In this document: piece after piece, positions 16,324-25,540 of the stretch
Position numbering within the stretch: the stretch's first letter is position 1
Layout of the letters: each line of letters begins with the position of its first letter
Source: Pseudoxanthomonas sp. CF385
GTDB taxonomy: Bacteria > Pseudomonadota > Gammaproteobacteria > Xanthomonadales > Xanthomonadaceae
DNA: 64,000 bases
NCBI RefSeq assembly: GCF_900104255.1
Contig: NZ_FNKZ01000001.1
Location: 1,456,001-1,520,000, forward strand
Direction: 5' to 3'
Position numbers and translations under genes: made by a program
Notes under the pieces: model-generated
Databases searched by the model: none
What the model was told of the DNA's origin: nothing
What the model saw: the letters and a program-made list of their open reading frames with translations, nothing else

Positions 16324-18003
16324 ATCGCCGATCTTCGGCAGCTCCACCGGCACGCCATTGGCGTCGCAGGTGCCGGCGGCGCACAGGCGTGCGCGCAGCT
16401 TCGGGGTGGCCTGCACGATGACGTGGTAGATCGTGTTCTGCTCCAGCGTGCCGCGGAAGGCGTCGCTGCCGGGGCCCGTCGCCCAGATGCCGACGTCTTC
16501 GCCGCCGTGCGATTCCGACTTCAGCGGCACCAGGGCTTCCTGCAGGTAGTCCGGATGCTCGGTGTCGACATGGCTCAGGTCGGGACGGCCCTCCGATGGC
16601 TCGACGCTGCTGGGCGCATGCAGGAATTTCTTCGGACCTGCAGGTTGACGGTTGCTGGCACCGGTATAGCCGGGGCCATTGGCGTACGTCAGTGTGGTGA
16701 ACGTCATGCCGTTCTGGTCGCGCGCGAGGTCGCCGGGCGTGTCGTCTTCGCCACCCTGGCCGCGGACCTTGCCGAGGATGGGATTGCCGCGCACCGGATA
16801 ACCGACGAAATTCAGCGTGTGCGAGTGGTCTGCGGTGACCAGGATCAGCGTGTCGTCGCGCGAGGTCGCTTCCAACGCGGCCTGCACGGCATCTGACATC
16901 GCGACGGTTTCATCGAGCGCGCGATACGCGTTGCCGTAGTGATTGGCGTGATCGATGCGCGCGCCTTCCACCAACAGTACAAAGCCCTCCGGATTGCGCG
17001 AGAGCGTATGGATCGCCGCGCGGGTCAGGTCGGCCAGCGACGGCTCGCCCTGGTCGTCCTTGCGGCGGTCGTGTTCGAACTGCATGTGGTCGTATTCGAA
17101 CAGGCCGAGCAGCTGCGGCGCATCGGCTGCGGCTTTCAGCTGCTGCGTGTTCCACACATACGCGCCCTGCGGATGCGCCTGCTGCCATTCGGCCACCAGG
17201 TTGCGGCCGTCCAGGCGCTGGCCGACCTTGTCGTCTTCCTCCGGATCGCGCACGTCGACCGGCAGGAACTCGCCACGACCACCGGCCAATGCGACGGTCG
17301 GGCCACGGCCGAAGCGCGCGGCGGCAAGCAGCTGCTGCGCGATGTCCGTGCAACCCGCGGCAACGGCTTCTTCCGGCAGGTCGCTGTCGTTTTCCCAGTC
17401 GCGGTGCGGAACGTGCGCGTACGTCGCAGCCGGCGTCGCGTGGGTCAGGCGCGCGGTAGTGACGATGCCCGTCGCCAGGCCGGCGCTGTCGCCAAGCGTC
17501 AACCAACTGAGCAGGTGCTTGTTGCGGCTGTCGGCGCAGTCGTTCTTGTGACCCGCGGAGACGCCGATGGCACCCATGTGCGATTTCACGCCGGTAGCGA
17601 CCGCGGTCATCGTGCCGGCGGAATCGGGCGTCTGCGAGTCGGTGTTGTAGGTCTTGCTGAAGGCGGTGTGCGGGAAGCGTTCCCAGCTGAGCAGGTTCTC
17701 TTCACCCGGCGTGCCTTTGCGCTGGCCTTCAAAGATGCGCGCGGCGGCGACGGTGGTGAGGCTCATGCCGTCGCCCAGGAAGACGATGACATTCTTCGCG
17801 CGGCCCTGCATGGCCCCGTTGCCGGCCGCTTTGGCAGCACCACTGCGATACCACCACTGTGGGGTCTCGCCCTGCGGATGCGCCACCGGCGCGACGTCGA
17901 CATGAAGGGAGGAGGAAACGGTAGCCGAGGTGCTGGCGCAGCCGGCCAGGACAGTGAGCAGGATCGCGCCGGCGAGCGGCGGTACGACAGAGCGCAGGTG
18001 CAT
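16309..18003 (-). CDS. Alkaline phosphatase family lipoprotein
   Basis: A 564-residue PhoA-type phosphatase. A lipoprotein signal (LAGC, Cys22) is followed by FLGDGM with metal ligand Asp78, then nucleophile Ser128 in TPDSAGTMTAVATG. Further metal-site motifs are GARIDHANH near 377 and TADHSHTLNF. The family hydrolyses phosphomonoesters using two zinc ions and magnesium. The lipobox indicates anchoring at the envelope rather than free secretion. The start at 18003 is chosen for the signal; the frame is open to 18249. It is divergent from the dicarboxylate symporter. No Pho box was recognised. Confidence 0.88.
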   Translation of the reverse strand: MHLRSVVPPLAGAILLTVLAGCASTSATVSSSLHVDVAPVAHPQGETPQWWYRSGAAKAAGNGAMQGRAKNVIVFLGDGMSLTTVAAARIFEGQRKGTPGEENLLSWERFPHTAFSKTYNTDSQTPDSAGTMTAVATGVKSHMGAIGVSAGHKNDCADSRNKHLLSWLTLGDSAGLATGIVTTARLTHATPAATYAHVPHRDWENDSDLPEEAVAAGCTDIAQQLLAAARFGRGPTVALAGGRGEFLPVDVRDPEEDDKVGQRLDGRNLVAEWQQAHPQGAYVWNTQQLKAAADAPQLLGLFEYDHMQFEHDRRKDDQGEPSLADLTRAAIHTLSRNPEGFVLLVEGARIDHANHYGNAYRALDETVAMSDAVQAALEATSRDDTLILVTADHSHTLNFVGYPVRGNPILGKVRGQGGEDDTPGDLARDQNGMTFTTLTYANGPGYTGASNRQPAGPKKFLHAPSSVEPSEGRPDLSHVDTEHPDYLQEALVPLKSESHGGEDVGIWATGPGSDAFRGTLEQNTIYHVIVQATPKLRARLCAAGTCDANGVPVELPKIGDFEKK

Positions 18004-18142
18004 GGTGAACCGGGGGAAGGCGGACGCGTCATTATGCCGTCCGGGCAGTGTCCTGTTCATGACACCCGGCATTCCGCCCGCAGGGTCGCCCCCGGAGAGG
18101 GCTTGGGCTAAGGTGTTCCGTCCGTTTCGATGAGTGGTCTGG

Positions 18143-19420
18143 ATGAAGCTGGTGTCGGCCTGGTTGAGGATCCCGTTCTGGCAGCGCGTCGTCGCCGGCT
18201 TCGTGCTGGGCGCACTCGTGGGCTGGTGGCTGGGACCGGCCGCCGGCACGTGGCTGAAGCCCTTGGGCGACCTCTACGTCACCCTGATCAAGATGATCGC
18301 GGTGCCGCTGGTGTTCTTCGCCGTGATCAATGCGGTATCGAGCCTGCACGGGCAGAAGTCCGTGGCGGCGCTCGGTGGGCGCACCTTCCTGTGGTTCGCC
18401 GCGACGGCGGCATTGGCCGTGTGCGTGGGCCTGGCCGTGGGCTGGGTGGTGCAGCCCGGCAAGGGGCTGACCGGCCTGATGATGGCGCCGGACTACCAGG
18501 TGCGCGAAGTGCCGACGCCGGTGCAGGTGTTGCTCGACATCGTGCCGGCGAATCCGTTCAAGGCGCTCACCGAAGGCAAGATCCTGCAGGTGATCTTCTT
18601 CGCGGGCCTGCTCGGCTTCGCGCTGGTGAAGCTGGGCGAGCGCAGCGCGGGCCTGCGCAAGCTCGCCGGCGAGGCCAGCGACACGATGGTGCAGGTCACC
18701 CGCTTCGTGCTGGAGATGACCCCGCTGGGCACGTTCGGCCTGATCGGCGCGCTGGTGGGCACGTACGGTTTCGAGAAGCTGCTGCCGCTCGGCAGCTACA
18801 TCGGTGCGTTGTACGTGGCCTGCGCGATCCACATCGTCGTGGTCTACGGCAGCCTGCTGCTGGCGCATGGCCTGAATCCGTGGAAGTTCTTCCGCGGCGC
18901 GGCGCCCGGCATGCAGGTGGCGTTCGTCAGTTCGTCCAGCTTCGCCTCGATGCCGGTCGCGCTGCGCAGCGTCACCCACAACCTGGGCGTGGACAAGGAT
19001 TACGCCGCGTTCGCGGTACCGCTGGGCGCGAGCATCAAGATGGACGGTTGCGGGGCGATCTACCCGGCGCTGACGTCGATCTTCGTGGCCCAGTACTTCG
19101 GGCTGGACCTGTCGGTGAACCAGTACTTCGTCATCCTGCTGGCGTCGGTGCTGGGCAGCTTCGGCACGGCCGGCGTGCCGGGCACCGCGACGGTGATGGT
19201 CACGCTGGTGCTGAGCGCGGCCAACCTGCCACTGGAAGGCATCGGCCTGCTGGTGGCGATCGACCGCATCCTCGACATGATGCGCACGATGACCAACGTG
19301 ACCGGCCAGATGCTGGTGCCGGTGCTGGTGGCGAAGGAAACCGGCCTGCTCGATCGCGAGATCTACGAGTCCGCATCCACCAACGTGGGCCTTGCGGATG
19401 ACGCTGCTCCCGCGCCATGA
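18143..19420 (+). CDS. Dicarboxylate/amino acid:cation symporter (GltP/DctA family)
   Basis: A 425-residue transporter of the DAACS family with eight helices and two re-entrant loops. The serine-rich re-entrant loop reads VSSSSFASMPVALR near residue 262. The substrate and cation region is MDGCGAIYPA near 303 and the NMDGT-type stretch GTAGVPGTATVMV lies near 352. It would import glutamate, aspartate or C4-dicarboxylates with protons or sodium. GTG at 18134 is an alternative start three codons upstream. It overlaps the following GNAT gene by 4 bp. Confidence 0.88.
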   Translation: MKLVSAWLRIPFWQRVVAGFVLGALVGWWLGPAAGTWLKPLGDLYVTLIKMIAVPLVFFAVINAVSSLHGQKSVAALGGRTFLWFAATAALAVCVGLAVGWVVQPGKGLTGLMMAPDYQVREVPTPVQVLLDIVPANPFKALTEGKILQVIFFAGLLGFALVKLGERSAGLRKLAGEASDTMVQVTRFVLEMTPLGTFGLIGALVGTYGFEKLLPLGSYIGALYVACAIHIVVVYGSLLLAHGLNPWKFFRGAAPGMQVAFVSSSSFASMPVALRSVTHNLGVDKDYAAFAVPLGASIKMDGCGAIYPALTSIFVAQYFGLDLSVNQYFVILLASVLGSFGTAGVPGTATVMVTLVLSAANLPLEGIGLLVAIDRILDMMRTMTNVTGQMLVPVLVAKETGLLDREIYESASTNVGLADDAAPAP

Positions 19421-19854
19421 GTGACGCCGCGGCGATCGAACTGGTCGCGTCGTTCCCGGACGCGCCGACCTATCGTCGCCTACGCGCCGAAACCGGCCTG
19501 TCGCCCAAGTCGCACGAAGCCGCCGAGCGCGGTCTGTCGAACACGCTGTATGGCGTCAGCCTGGTGCAGGCGGGCGAGGTGATCGGCATGGGGCGGGTGG
19601 TCGGCGATGGCGGCACCGTGTTCGTCGTCGTGGACATCGCCGTGCAGCGTGACCATCAGGGGCAGGGGCTGGGCAAGCGCATCATGGCGGCGCTGGATGC
19701 CTGGTTGCGCGCGAATGCGCCGCCGACCGCTTACGTCATGCTGGTCGCGGATGGCGATGCCCGGCACCTCTACGCGCAGTTCGGCTTCGCCGACACCGCG
19801 CCCGCATCCATCAGCATGGCGTACGTGGCGCGCGGTCCAGGATCGGACGGCTAG
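19417..19854 (+). CDS. GNAT family N-acetyltransferase
   Basis: A 145-residue acetyltransferase with the acetyl-CoA loop QRDHQGQGLGKRIM near residues 70-83 (R/Q-x-x-G-x-G/A type) and C-terminal FADTAPASISM. The acceptor is unknown. The start ATG overlaps the symporter stop (ATGA), so translation is probably coupled. It overlaps the convergent bile-acid:sodium symporter family gene by 4 bp at its 3' end. Confidence 0.85.
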   Translation: MSDAAAIELVASFPDAPTYRRLRAETGLSPKSHEAAERGLSNTLYGVSLVQAGEVIGMGRVVGDGGTVFVVVDIAVQRDHQGQGLGKRIMAALDAWLRANAPPTAYVMLVADGDARHLYAQFGFADTAPASISMAYVARGPGSDG

Positions 19855-20720
19855 GCGACGGCCTCGCGCGTGCCGCGCGACACCCACCAGGCGAACACGC
19901 CGGCCGTGACGAACATCAGCAGGCTGTAGACCGCGGCCGGCACGGAGATCGTCGGCTTCTCCAGCACATTGAGTGCGATGAAGATCGCCAGCGTGCCGTT
20001 GTGGATGCCGATCTCCATCGCGATGGCGATGGCCTGCTTTTTCGGCAGGCGCAGCGCCAGCGGCGCGATGTAGCCGGCGCCCATGCTGGCCAGGTTGAAC
20101 AGCAGGCAGGCCAGACCGACGATGGCGAAGTAGGTGGCCAGCGTCTCCCGCGCCTGCACGACCGCGGCGACCACCAGCAAGGCGAGCACGAGCACCGAGG
20201 CCAGGCGGATCGGCTTCTCCGCACGCGCCGCAAAGCCCGGCGCTTTCGCGCGCAGCAGCATGCCGATCGCGACCGGCAGCAGGATGATGGCGGCGACCTC
20301 GACCACCTTCTTCGTCGGCGGCGGGACGTATTGGCCGGCGCCGAGGAAATACTCCAGCGACAGATTGAGGATCACCGGCAGCGTCAGCAGGCAGAGCAGG
20401 CTGTTGATCGCGGTCAGGGTGATGTTCAGCGCCACGTCGCCGCGGGCGAGGTGGCTGTAGATGTTGGCGGTGGCGCCACCGGGCGAAGCCGCCAGCAGCA
20501 TCAGGCCCACGGCCAGCTCCGCCGGCAAGCCGAAGCCGAGCGCAAGCCCGAACGCGGCCCACGGCAGCACCAGCGTCTGCAGGGCGAGCCCGATCAGCAC
20601 CGCGCGCGGATAGCGCGCGACGCGGCGGAAGTCGTCCAGCGTCAGTCCCAGCCCCAGCCCGAGCATGATGATGCCCAAGGCCAACGGCAGCAGCAGGTTG
20701 GTCAGCAATGAAGCCTGCAT
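19851..20720 (-). CDS. Bile acid:sodium symporter (BASS) family protein
   Basis: A 289-residue protein with about nine to ten membrane spans. The family opening is LGIIMLGLGLGLTLDDFRRV (near residue 15), and the core motif is LLAASPGGATANIYSHLARGD (about 76-96). A GTLAIFIA helix is near the C-terminus. BASS bacterial members carry organic anions such as pyruvate, pantothenate or other acids with sodium, so the name does not imply bile acids. Convergent with the GNAT gene by a 4-bp overlap. Confidence 0.87.
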   Translation of the reverse strand: MQASLLTNLLLPLALGIIMLGLGLGLTLDDFRRVARYPRAVLIGLALQTLVLPWAAFGLALGFGLPAELAVGLMLLAASPGGATANIYSHLARGDVALNITLTAINSLLCLLTLPVILNLSLEYFLGAGQYVPPPTKKVVEVAAIILLPVAIGMLLRAKAPGFAARAEKPIRLASVLVLALLVVAAVVQARETLATYFAIVGLACLLFNLASMGAGYIAPLALRLPKKQAIAIAMEIGIHNGTLAIFIALNVLEKPTISVPAAVYSLLMFVTAGVFAWWVSRGTREAVA

Positions 20721-20836
20721 CGCGTACGACTCCCCTTCGGCGCGAAGAAACGGTGGTGCGCGGTGGCCGCGCGCCTGCCGGAGGATGGCGGCAATGCGCC
20801 ACGCCGCGCAAGTTGCGCTGCACCGTGTGTGCGAAA

Positions 20837-20866
20837 AGAAGAAGGCCGCACGTGGCGGCCTTCTTA
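20837..20866 (-). terminator. Terminator downstream of the first NlpC/P60 gene
   Basis: An 11-bp stem AAGAAGGCCGC (20839-20849) / GCGGCCTTCTT (20855-20865) with CACGT-type loop. On the minus strand it is followed by a T-rich tract (TTCTTCTTTTC). It lies 23 bp after the stop of the gene ending at 20889. Confidence 0.85.
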
Positions 20867-20888
20867 CTGGTGCGGCGGGGGCGCTGCG

Positions 20889-21689
20889 TTACATCGCGAC
20901 GCGGCGGCCGCTGAGGTAGCGGTTGGCCCAGTAGCCGGTCAGTAGGGTGTCCACGCGCACGTCCTTGCCGCGGCTGGGCGAGTGCAGGAAGCGACCTTCG
21001 CCGACGTAGATGCCGACATGGTTCACGCGGCCCTTCAGGCCGAAGAACACCAGGTCGCCCTGGCGGAGTTCCTCACGCGCATTGATCAGTTCGGCGTCGG
21101 CCTTGGTGGCCATGTCGCGCGAGACGCGCGGCAATTCGATGCCCAGCGCGGTGCGGAACACATACCCGACCAGGCCACTGCAATCGAACCCGCTGTCGGG
21201 CGAAGTGCCGCCCCACCGGTAAGGCGTGCCCATCAGCGCGAGCGCGCGCTGCAGCACGACCTGGACCTTGCCGCCCTGTTGCTCCTGGGCGACCACGCCT
21301 TCCTTGCTGAGATCGTAGGCGGCCAGCAGCTTGCTGATGTCGCCGGCGACCATGGCCGAGCGATCGACCAGCGGCAGCGTGTCGCTGGCGGCCAGGCGCG
21401 GGAGCAGGGCGGACAGGGTCGCGGTTGCGGCCTCGGCGGCCTTTTCCTTGACGCTGGCGGTGACCGACTTGGCCGGGGCCGCAGCGGGTGCATCGACCAC
21501 GTCGGCGCTGGCAGCGGCAGGCGCGGGAGCTTCGACCGGAGCCGGCGCGTTCTGGGCCACGGCCGCGGAGGCGGCGACGCAGAGCGACAGGCTGAAGAGG
21601 ATTCGGGTGACCCCCCGCGGGATGCGGTGGGTGGCGGCTGGCAGGCCTGGCGGCAGGTCGTCGGTCGTCACGCGCGGGAAGGGCTTCAC
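20889..21689 (-). CDS. Secreted NlpC/P60 (C40) cell-wall hydrolase
   Basis: A 266-residue protein. A hydrophobic segment at 29-45 (ILFSLSLCVAASAAVAQ) acts as signal after an unusually long basic leader. An Ala/Pro-rich linker (46-100) precedes a C40 domain (about 142-262). The catalytic Cys170 (DSGFDCSGLVGYVF), His224 (RVNHVGIYVG) and His236 are present. The family cleaves the D-Glu-meso-DAP bond of murein peptides. It is the larger of two tandem C40 genes; no lipobox is seen, so it is probably periplasmic. Confidence 0.88.
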   Translation of the reverse strand: MKPFPRVTTDDLPPGLPAATHRIPRGVTRILFSLSLCVAASAAVAQNAPAPVEAPAPAAASADVVDAPAAAPAKSVTASVKEKAAEAATATLSALLPRLAASDTLPLVDRSAMVAGDISKLLAAYDLSKEGVVAQEQQGGKVQVVLQRALALMGTPYRWGGTSPDSGFDCSGLVGYVFRTALGIELPRVSRDMATKADAELINAREELRQGDLVFFGLKGRVNHVGIYVGEGRFLHSPSRGKDVRVDTLLTGYWANRYLSGRRVAM

Positions 21690-21790
21690 AGGATGATCAC
21701 GATAATGCCGGCTGATCGACCCGATTTGGTTCAGAAATCGTTATTTATTCGTTAAGCGTGAACGTCGGCTGTCACAGAGTTGACCGATTC

Positions 21791-22348
21791 CTAACGAAGG
21801 ACGCGTTTCGCGCCCGTGTAATGGTCCCGCCAATAGGCGCCATCCAGATGGTCCAGCCGGACCGTACCCCCCGTGCTGGGGGCGTGGACGAACCGCCCTT
21901 CACCCACATAGATGCCCACATGGGTGACGGTGCCTCGGCTGCCGAAGAACACCAGGTCCGCCGGCGCCAGGCGGCGGGGCTCTATCTTCGGGCCCTGCAC
22001 GTCGGCCAGCTCGCGCGAGGTGCGGGGCAGGCGGACATCCAGCATGTCCCGGAACACGTAGGTCACCAGGCCGCTGCAGTCGAATCCCGACTCCGGCGTG
22101 TTGCCCCCGTAGCGGTACGGCGTGCCCACCAGGCCGATCGCCCGCATCAGCACCGCGGTCGCGGCGGCCGGATCGTCGGCTTCCACCACCGGCCATGCGC
22201 GCTGCGCGGGTGGGGGCGAGGACTTCCGGGCCTGGGGCTTGGAACCGCCACACCCGGCCAGACCCAGCACGACGGCGCAGACCGATAGCGCGGCCCAGCG
22301 CCGAAGTGGCGCGGGCAGGGGCAAGCCGGGATAATGTCGGGCCTTCAT
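21791..22348 (-). CDS. NlpC/P60 (C40) lipoprotein, Spr-like
   Basis: A 185-residue lipoprotein (lipobox LAGC, Cys33) with a C40 peptidase domain (about 68-185). Catalytic Cys91 sits in ESGFDCSGLVTYVF and His in TVTHVGIYVGEGRF. Size and layout resemble E. coli MepS/Spr, the D,D-endopeptidase that opens crosslinks for wall growth. It lies directly upstream of the other C40 gene (101 bp) on the same strand. The two catalytic domains are alike enough to suggest duplication. The start at 22348 is chosen for the lipoprotein signal. Confidence 0.88.
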   Translation of the reverse strand: MKARHYPGLPLPAPLRRWAALSVCAVVLGLAGCGGSKPQARKSSPPPAQRAWPVVEADDPAAATAVLMRAIGLVGTPYRYGGNTPESGFDCSGLVTYVFRDMLDVRLPRTSRELADVQGPKIEPRRLAPADLVFFGSRGTVTHVGIYVGEGRFVHAPSTGGTVRLDHLDGAYWRDHYTGAKRVLR

Positions 22349-22431
22349 CGCGGCGCATCTTCGCCGCATTCCCTCGCGGCCGACAAGCCGCTCCCGTCCT
22401 GCCGGCCGGCAGGCCCCGCCCAGAGTCCCGC

Positions 22432-22911
22432 ATGAAAATCGCAAAAGACAGCGTCGTCCGTTTCCACTACACCGTGTCCGAAGCCGGCCAGGAGCCGATC
22501 GAAAGCTCGAAGGACCGCGAACCGCTGGCGATCCTGATCGGCCACGGCAACATCATCCCGGGCCTCGAGAACGCGATGCAGGACCGTGAGGCCGGCGAGA
22601 ACTTCGGCGTCGATGTCGCCGCGGCCGACGCCTACGGCGAGCGCCGCGACGGCCTGAGCCAGCGCGTGCCCAAGAAGCACTTCGGCAACCAGCGCCTGAT
22701 CCCGGGCCAGCAGGTCGTGCTGCAGACCAACTTCGGCCCGCGCGCCGTCACCATCGAGAAGGTGGGCATGAGCGTGGTCGACGTCGACCTCAACCACCCG
22801 ATGGCGGGCAAGGACCTGCACTTCGACGTGGAGATCGTCGAGGTGCGCGAAGCCAGCGCCGAGGAGCTCGAGCACGGCCACGTGCACGGCGACGGTGGCC
22901 ACCAACACTGA
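22432..22911 (+). CDS. slyD: FKBP-type peptidyl-prolyl isomerase SlyD
   Basis: A 159-residue SlyD-type protein. It has an N-terminal FKBP strand (VVRFHYTVSEAGQEP), the GHGNIIPGLENAM active-site segment near residue 37, an inserted-in-flap chaperone domain (about 70-125), and a short His-rich tail (HGHVHGDGGHQH) that would bind nickel or other metals. SlyD folds proteins and supplies metal to hydrogenase-type targets in other bacteria. The ATG at 22432 fits. It is followed by a strong terminator and is divergent from the C40 lipoprotein. Confidence 0.92.
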   Translation: MKIAKDSVVRFHYTVSEAGQEPIESSKDREPLAILIGHGNIIPGLENAMQDREAGENFGVDVAAADAYGERRDGLSQRVPKKHFGNQRLIPGQQVVLQTNFGPRAVTIEKVGMSVVDVDLNHPMAGKDLHFDVEIVEVREASAEELEHGHVHGDGGHQH

Positions 22912-22932
22912 ACCGCGTTCAACGCGTCTTCG

Positions 22933-22962
22933 AACGGCCCGCGAAAGCGGGCCGTTTCTTTT
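22933..22962 (+). terminator. Rho-independent terminator of slyD
   Basis: A perfect 10-bp stem AACGGCCCGC / GCGGGCCGTT with GAAA tetraloop (22933-22956), then TCTTTT. It lies 21 bp after the slyD stop. Confidence 0.93.
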
Positions 22963-23022
22963 GGCACGCAGGTCGCCGCACGGGGCGTGCTCTAATCGGG
23001 GCTTCGATCCAGGGGGAAGGGA

Positions 23023-24270
23023 ATGACGGCGACGATCACGGAGAACCTGGCACCCGTCGCGGTGTCGGAGCGCATCGGAGCGATGGACGTCCTGCGCGGT
23101 TTCGCGTTGCTGGGCATCCTGCTGATGAACCTGGAAGGCTTCGTGGGGCCCGTGATGGCCTCGGCCAGCGGCATCGATCCCGCGTTGACGGGCGCTGACC
23201 GCGTGGCGGACCTGCTGATCTACGTGCTTGTGCAGGGCAAGTTCTACACGCTGTTCTCACTGCTGTTCGGGATGGGATTCGCGGTGATGTCGCAGCGGGC
23301 CGAACAGGCCGGCCGCCCCTTCGCAGGCGTCTACTGGCGTCGCGGGCTGGTGCTGCTGGCGATCGGCCTGGTGCATGCGATCTTCATCTGGGCGGGCGAC
23401 ATCCTGGTGATGTACGCGCTGTGCTCGTTCCTGCTGCTGGCATTCCGCCCGTTGCCGCCCCGCTGGTATCCCTGGTTCGGGCTCGGTGCCTACGTCATGC
23501 CGATCGGCTTCATGTTCCTGATGGGGGCCATGGGTTCGCTGCTGGGCGGTACCGAAGGCTGGGACAAGGCGATGGGCGAGATCGGCGCGCAGATGCAGGC
23601 GCTGATCGAGAGCGAACGGACGGCCTACGGCAGCGGCAGCTATGGCGAGGCCACATGGCAACGCTTCAAGAGCACCGGCATGGCGCTGAGCAACATCACC
23701 ATGTTCGGCTTCATCGCGTTCGGCCTGTTCCTGCTGGGCGCCTGGTTCGTGCGCAGCGGCGCCATCGCGCGGCCGCGGGAGTTCGGCCGCCTTTACGGCC
23801 TGTTGCGCTGGGTGGCCTTGCCGGCGGGCCTGCTGGCGATGCTCGGTTCGGTGGCACTGTCGCCGACGATGGATCCGACGACGTTCAACCTGCGCGTGTC
23901 CACGGCCTTCGCCCTGCAGCTGACGGCGAACCTGCTGATGTGCCTGGGCTACCTCGCATGGATCCTGAAAGCCCTGGAAACGCCTGCGGGGGCGAAGGCG
24001 TTGTCGGTGCTGGCGCCGGCGGGGCGTATGGCCCTGACCAACTACCTGATGCAGTCGCTGGTCTGCACGTGGATCTTCTACGGCTATGGCCTGGGATATT
24101 TCGAGCAGCTTCCGCGTGCCTGGCAGCCGTTGTTCGCGCTGGCGCTCTTCAGCGCGCAGGTACTGCTCAGCCACGCGTGGCTGTCGCGCTTCCGCTTCGG
24201 ACCGATGGAATGGGCGTGGCGTTCGCTGACCTACGCGTCGCCGCAGCCGATGCGCCTTCGATCGCGATGA
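23023..24270 (+). CDS. DUF418 domain-containing membrane protein
   Basis: A 415-residue protein with about ten membrane spans. It opens RIGAMDVLRGFALLGILLMNLEGF, the YeiB/DUF418 family start. The C-terminal DUF418 domain (about 240-400) includes LAPAGRMALTNYLMQSL. Function is unproven; relatives have been linked to transport or acyl-transfer type reactions. A GGGGAAGGG ribosome-binding site precedes the ATG at 23023. It is on the same strand as, and 19 bp before, an FAD oxidoreductase gene. Confidence 0.85.
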   Translation: MTATITENLAPVAVSERIGAMDVLRGFALLGILLMNLEGFVGPVMASASGIDPALTGADRVADLLIYVLVQGKFYTLFSLLFGMGFAVMSQRAEQAGRPFAGVYWRRGLVLLAIGLVHAIFIWAGDILVMYALCSFLLLAFRPLPPRWYPWFGLGAYVMPIGFMFLMGAMGSLLGGTEGWDKAMGEIGAQMQALIESERTAYGSGSYGEATWQRFKSTGMALSNITMFGFIAFGLFLLGAWFVRSGAIARPREFGRLYGLLRWVALPAGLLAMLGSVALSPTMDPTTFNLRVSTAFALQLTANLLMCLGYLAWILKALETPAGAKALSVLAPAGRMALTNYLMQSLVCTWIFYGYGLGYFEQLPRAWQPLFALALFSAQVLLSHAWLSRFRFGPMEWAWRSLTYASPQPMRLRSR

Positions 24271-24289
24271 TTGGGACTACACTGTCGGG

Positions 24290-25540
24290 GTGAATCCCCC
24301 CCACGACGACGTCCTCATCATCGGTGGCGGTGCCATCGGCCTGGCGACCGCGCTGGCGCTGCTGGATACCGGCCGTGGCGTGCGCGTCATCGATGCCGGC
24401 GCCGTGGGCGGCGGCGCCTCGCACGGCAACTGCGGCACGATCACGCCGAGCCATGCGCCTCCGCTGGCGGCGCCCGGCGTGGTGGCGCAGGCGCTGCGCT
24501 GGATGTTCACCCCCGACGCGCCCCTCTACCTCAAGCCCCGCGTCGATCCGGCGCTGTGGCACTGGCTGCTGCGCTTCGCTTCGCGCTGCAATCCGCGCGA
24601 CTGGCGGCGGAGCACTCAGGCGCGCGCCGCGCTGCTCAACGATGCGCGTGGCCGGCTGGCCGACTGGGTGGGACGCTACGGTTTGCAGTGCGAATTCGAG
24701 GAGGAGGGCCTCGACTACGTCTTCCGCGACCCGCGCAAGTTCCAGCAGTACGTCGACGAAAGCGCGGTGTTGAAGGAGTTCGGCATCGCGACCCACGTGT
24801 TCGCGGGGACCGACTACGAGCGCGAAGAACCCGCGATGCTGCCGGGCGTGGCCGGTGCGATCCGGTTCCCTGGCGACGCGCGGTTGCGCCCGGACCGCTA
24901 CGTGGCCGAACTCGCGCGCGTGGTGCGCGAGCGTGGCGGCGTCATCGAGGAACAGTGCCGGGTCGATCGCCTGGAATCGACGGTGGAAGGCGTCCGCCTC
25001 GCGACGGCAGCGGGAGGACGTGCGGGCCGCGAGGCGGTGATCGCGCTGGGCGCCTGGACGCCCGCCTTCGCGCGCCGACTCGGTATCCGTGCTCCGATCC
25101 AGCCCGGCAAGGGATACTCGATCACCTACTCGCGACCTGCGCGCGTGCCACGGCACCCGATGGTGCTGAAGGACCGCTCGGTGTGCGTCACCGTATGGGA
25201 AAGCGGCTTCCGGCTGGGCAGCACGATGGAATTCTCCGGGCACGACGACACGCTCAACGAAACGCGGTTGGCGGCACTGGAACGGGGCGCGCGCGAATTC
25301 CTGCGTGAACCCGTGGGGTCGGTCGTGCGCGAGCGGTGGTGCGGTTGGCGGCCGATGACCTGGGATGACCTGCCGCTGCTCGGGCGGGCGCCGGGGCAGC
25401 GCAACGTCTGGCTCGCCGCCGGCCACGGCATGCTGGGGATCAGCATGAGCACCGCCACCGGACAATTGATGGCCGACCTGATTGCCGGCCGCACACCGGC
25501 TTTCGATCCCACACCGTATCGACCGGAGCGATTCGCATGA
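24290..25540 (+). CDS. FAD-dependent D-amino-acid dehydrogenase-like oxidoreductase
   Basis: A 416-residue DAO-fold flavoprotein. The N-terminal dinucleotide motif is GGGAIGLATALALLDTG (about 11-27) and ASHGNCGTITPSH near 44 is typical of DadA-type enzymes. GWRPMTWDDLPLLGR near 350 and GHGMLGISMSTATG near 378 close the FAD domain. Related enzymes oxidise D-amino acids or cis-4-hydroxy-D-proline; the substrate here is not certain. The start is GTG at 24290. It overlaps the glutathione-reductase gene by 4 bp. Confidence 0.82.
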   Translation: MNPPHDDVLIIGGGAIGLATALALLDTGRGVRVIDAGAVGGGASHGNCGTITPSHAPPLAAPGVVAQALRWMFTPDAPLYLKPRVDPALWHWLLRFASRCNPRDWRRSTQARAALLNDARGRLADWVGRYGLQCEFEEEGLDYVFRDPRKFQQYVDESAVLKEFGIATHVFAGTDYEREEPAMLPGVAGAIRFPGDARLRPDRYVAELARVVRERGGVIEEQCRVDRLESTVEGVRLATAAGGRAGREAVIALGAWTPAFARRLGIRAPIQPGKGYSITYSRPARVPRHPMVLKDRSVCVTVWESGFRLGSTMEFSGHDDTLNETRLAALERGAREFLREPVGSVVRERWCGWRPMTWDDLPLLGRAPGQRNVWLAAGHGMLGISMSTATGQLMADLIAGRTPAFDPTPYRPERFA

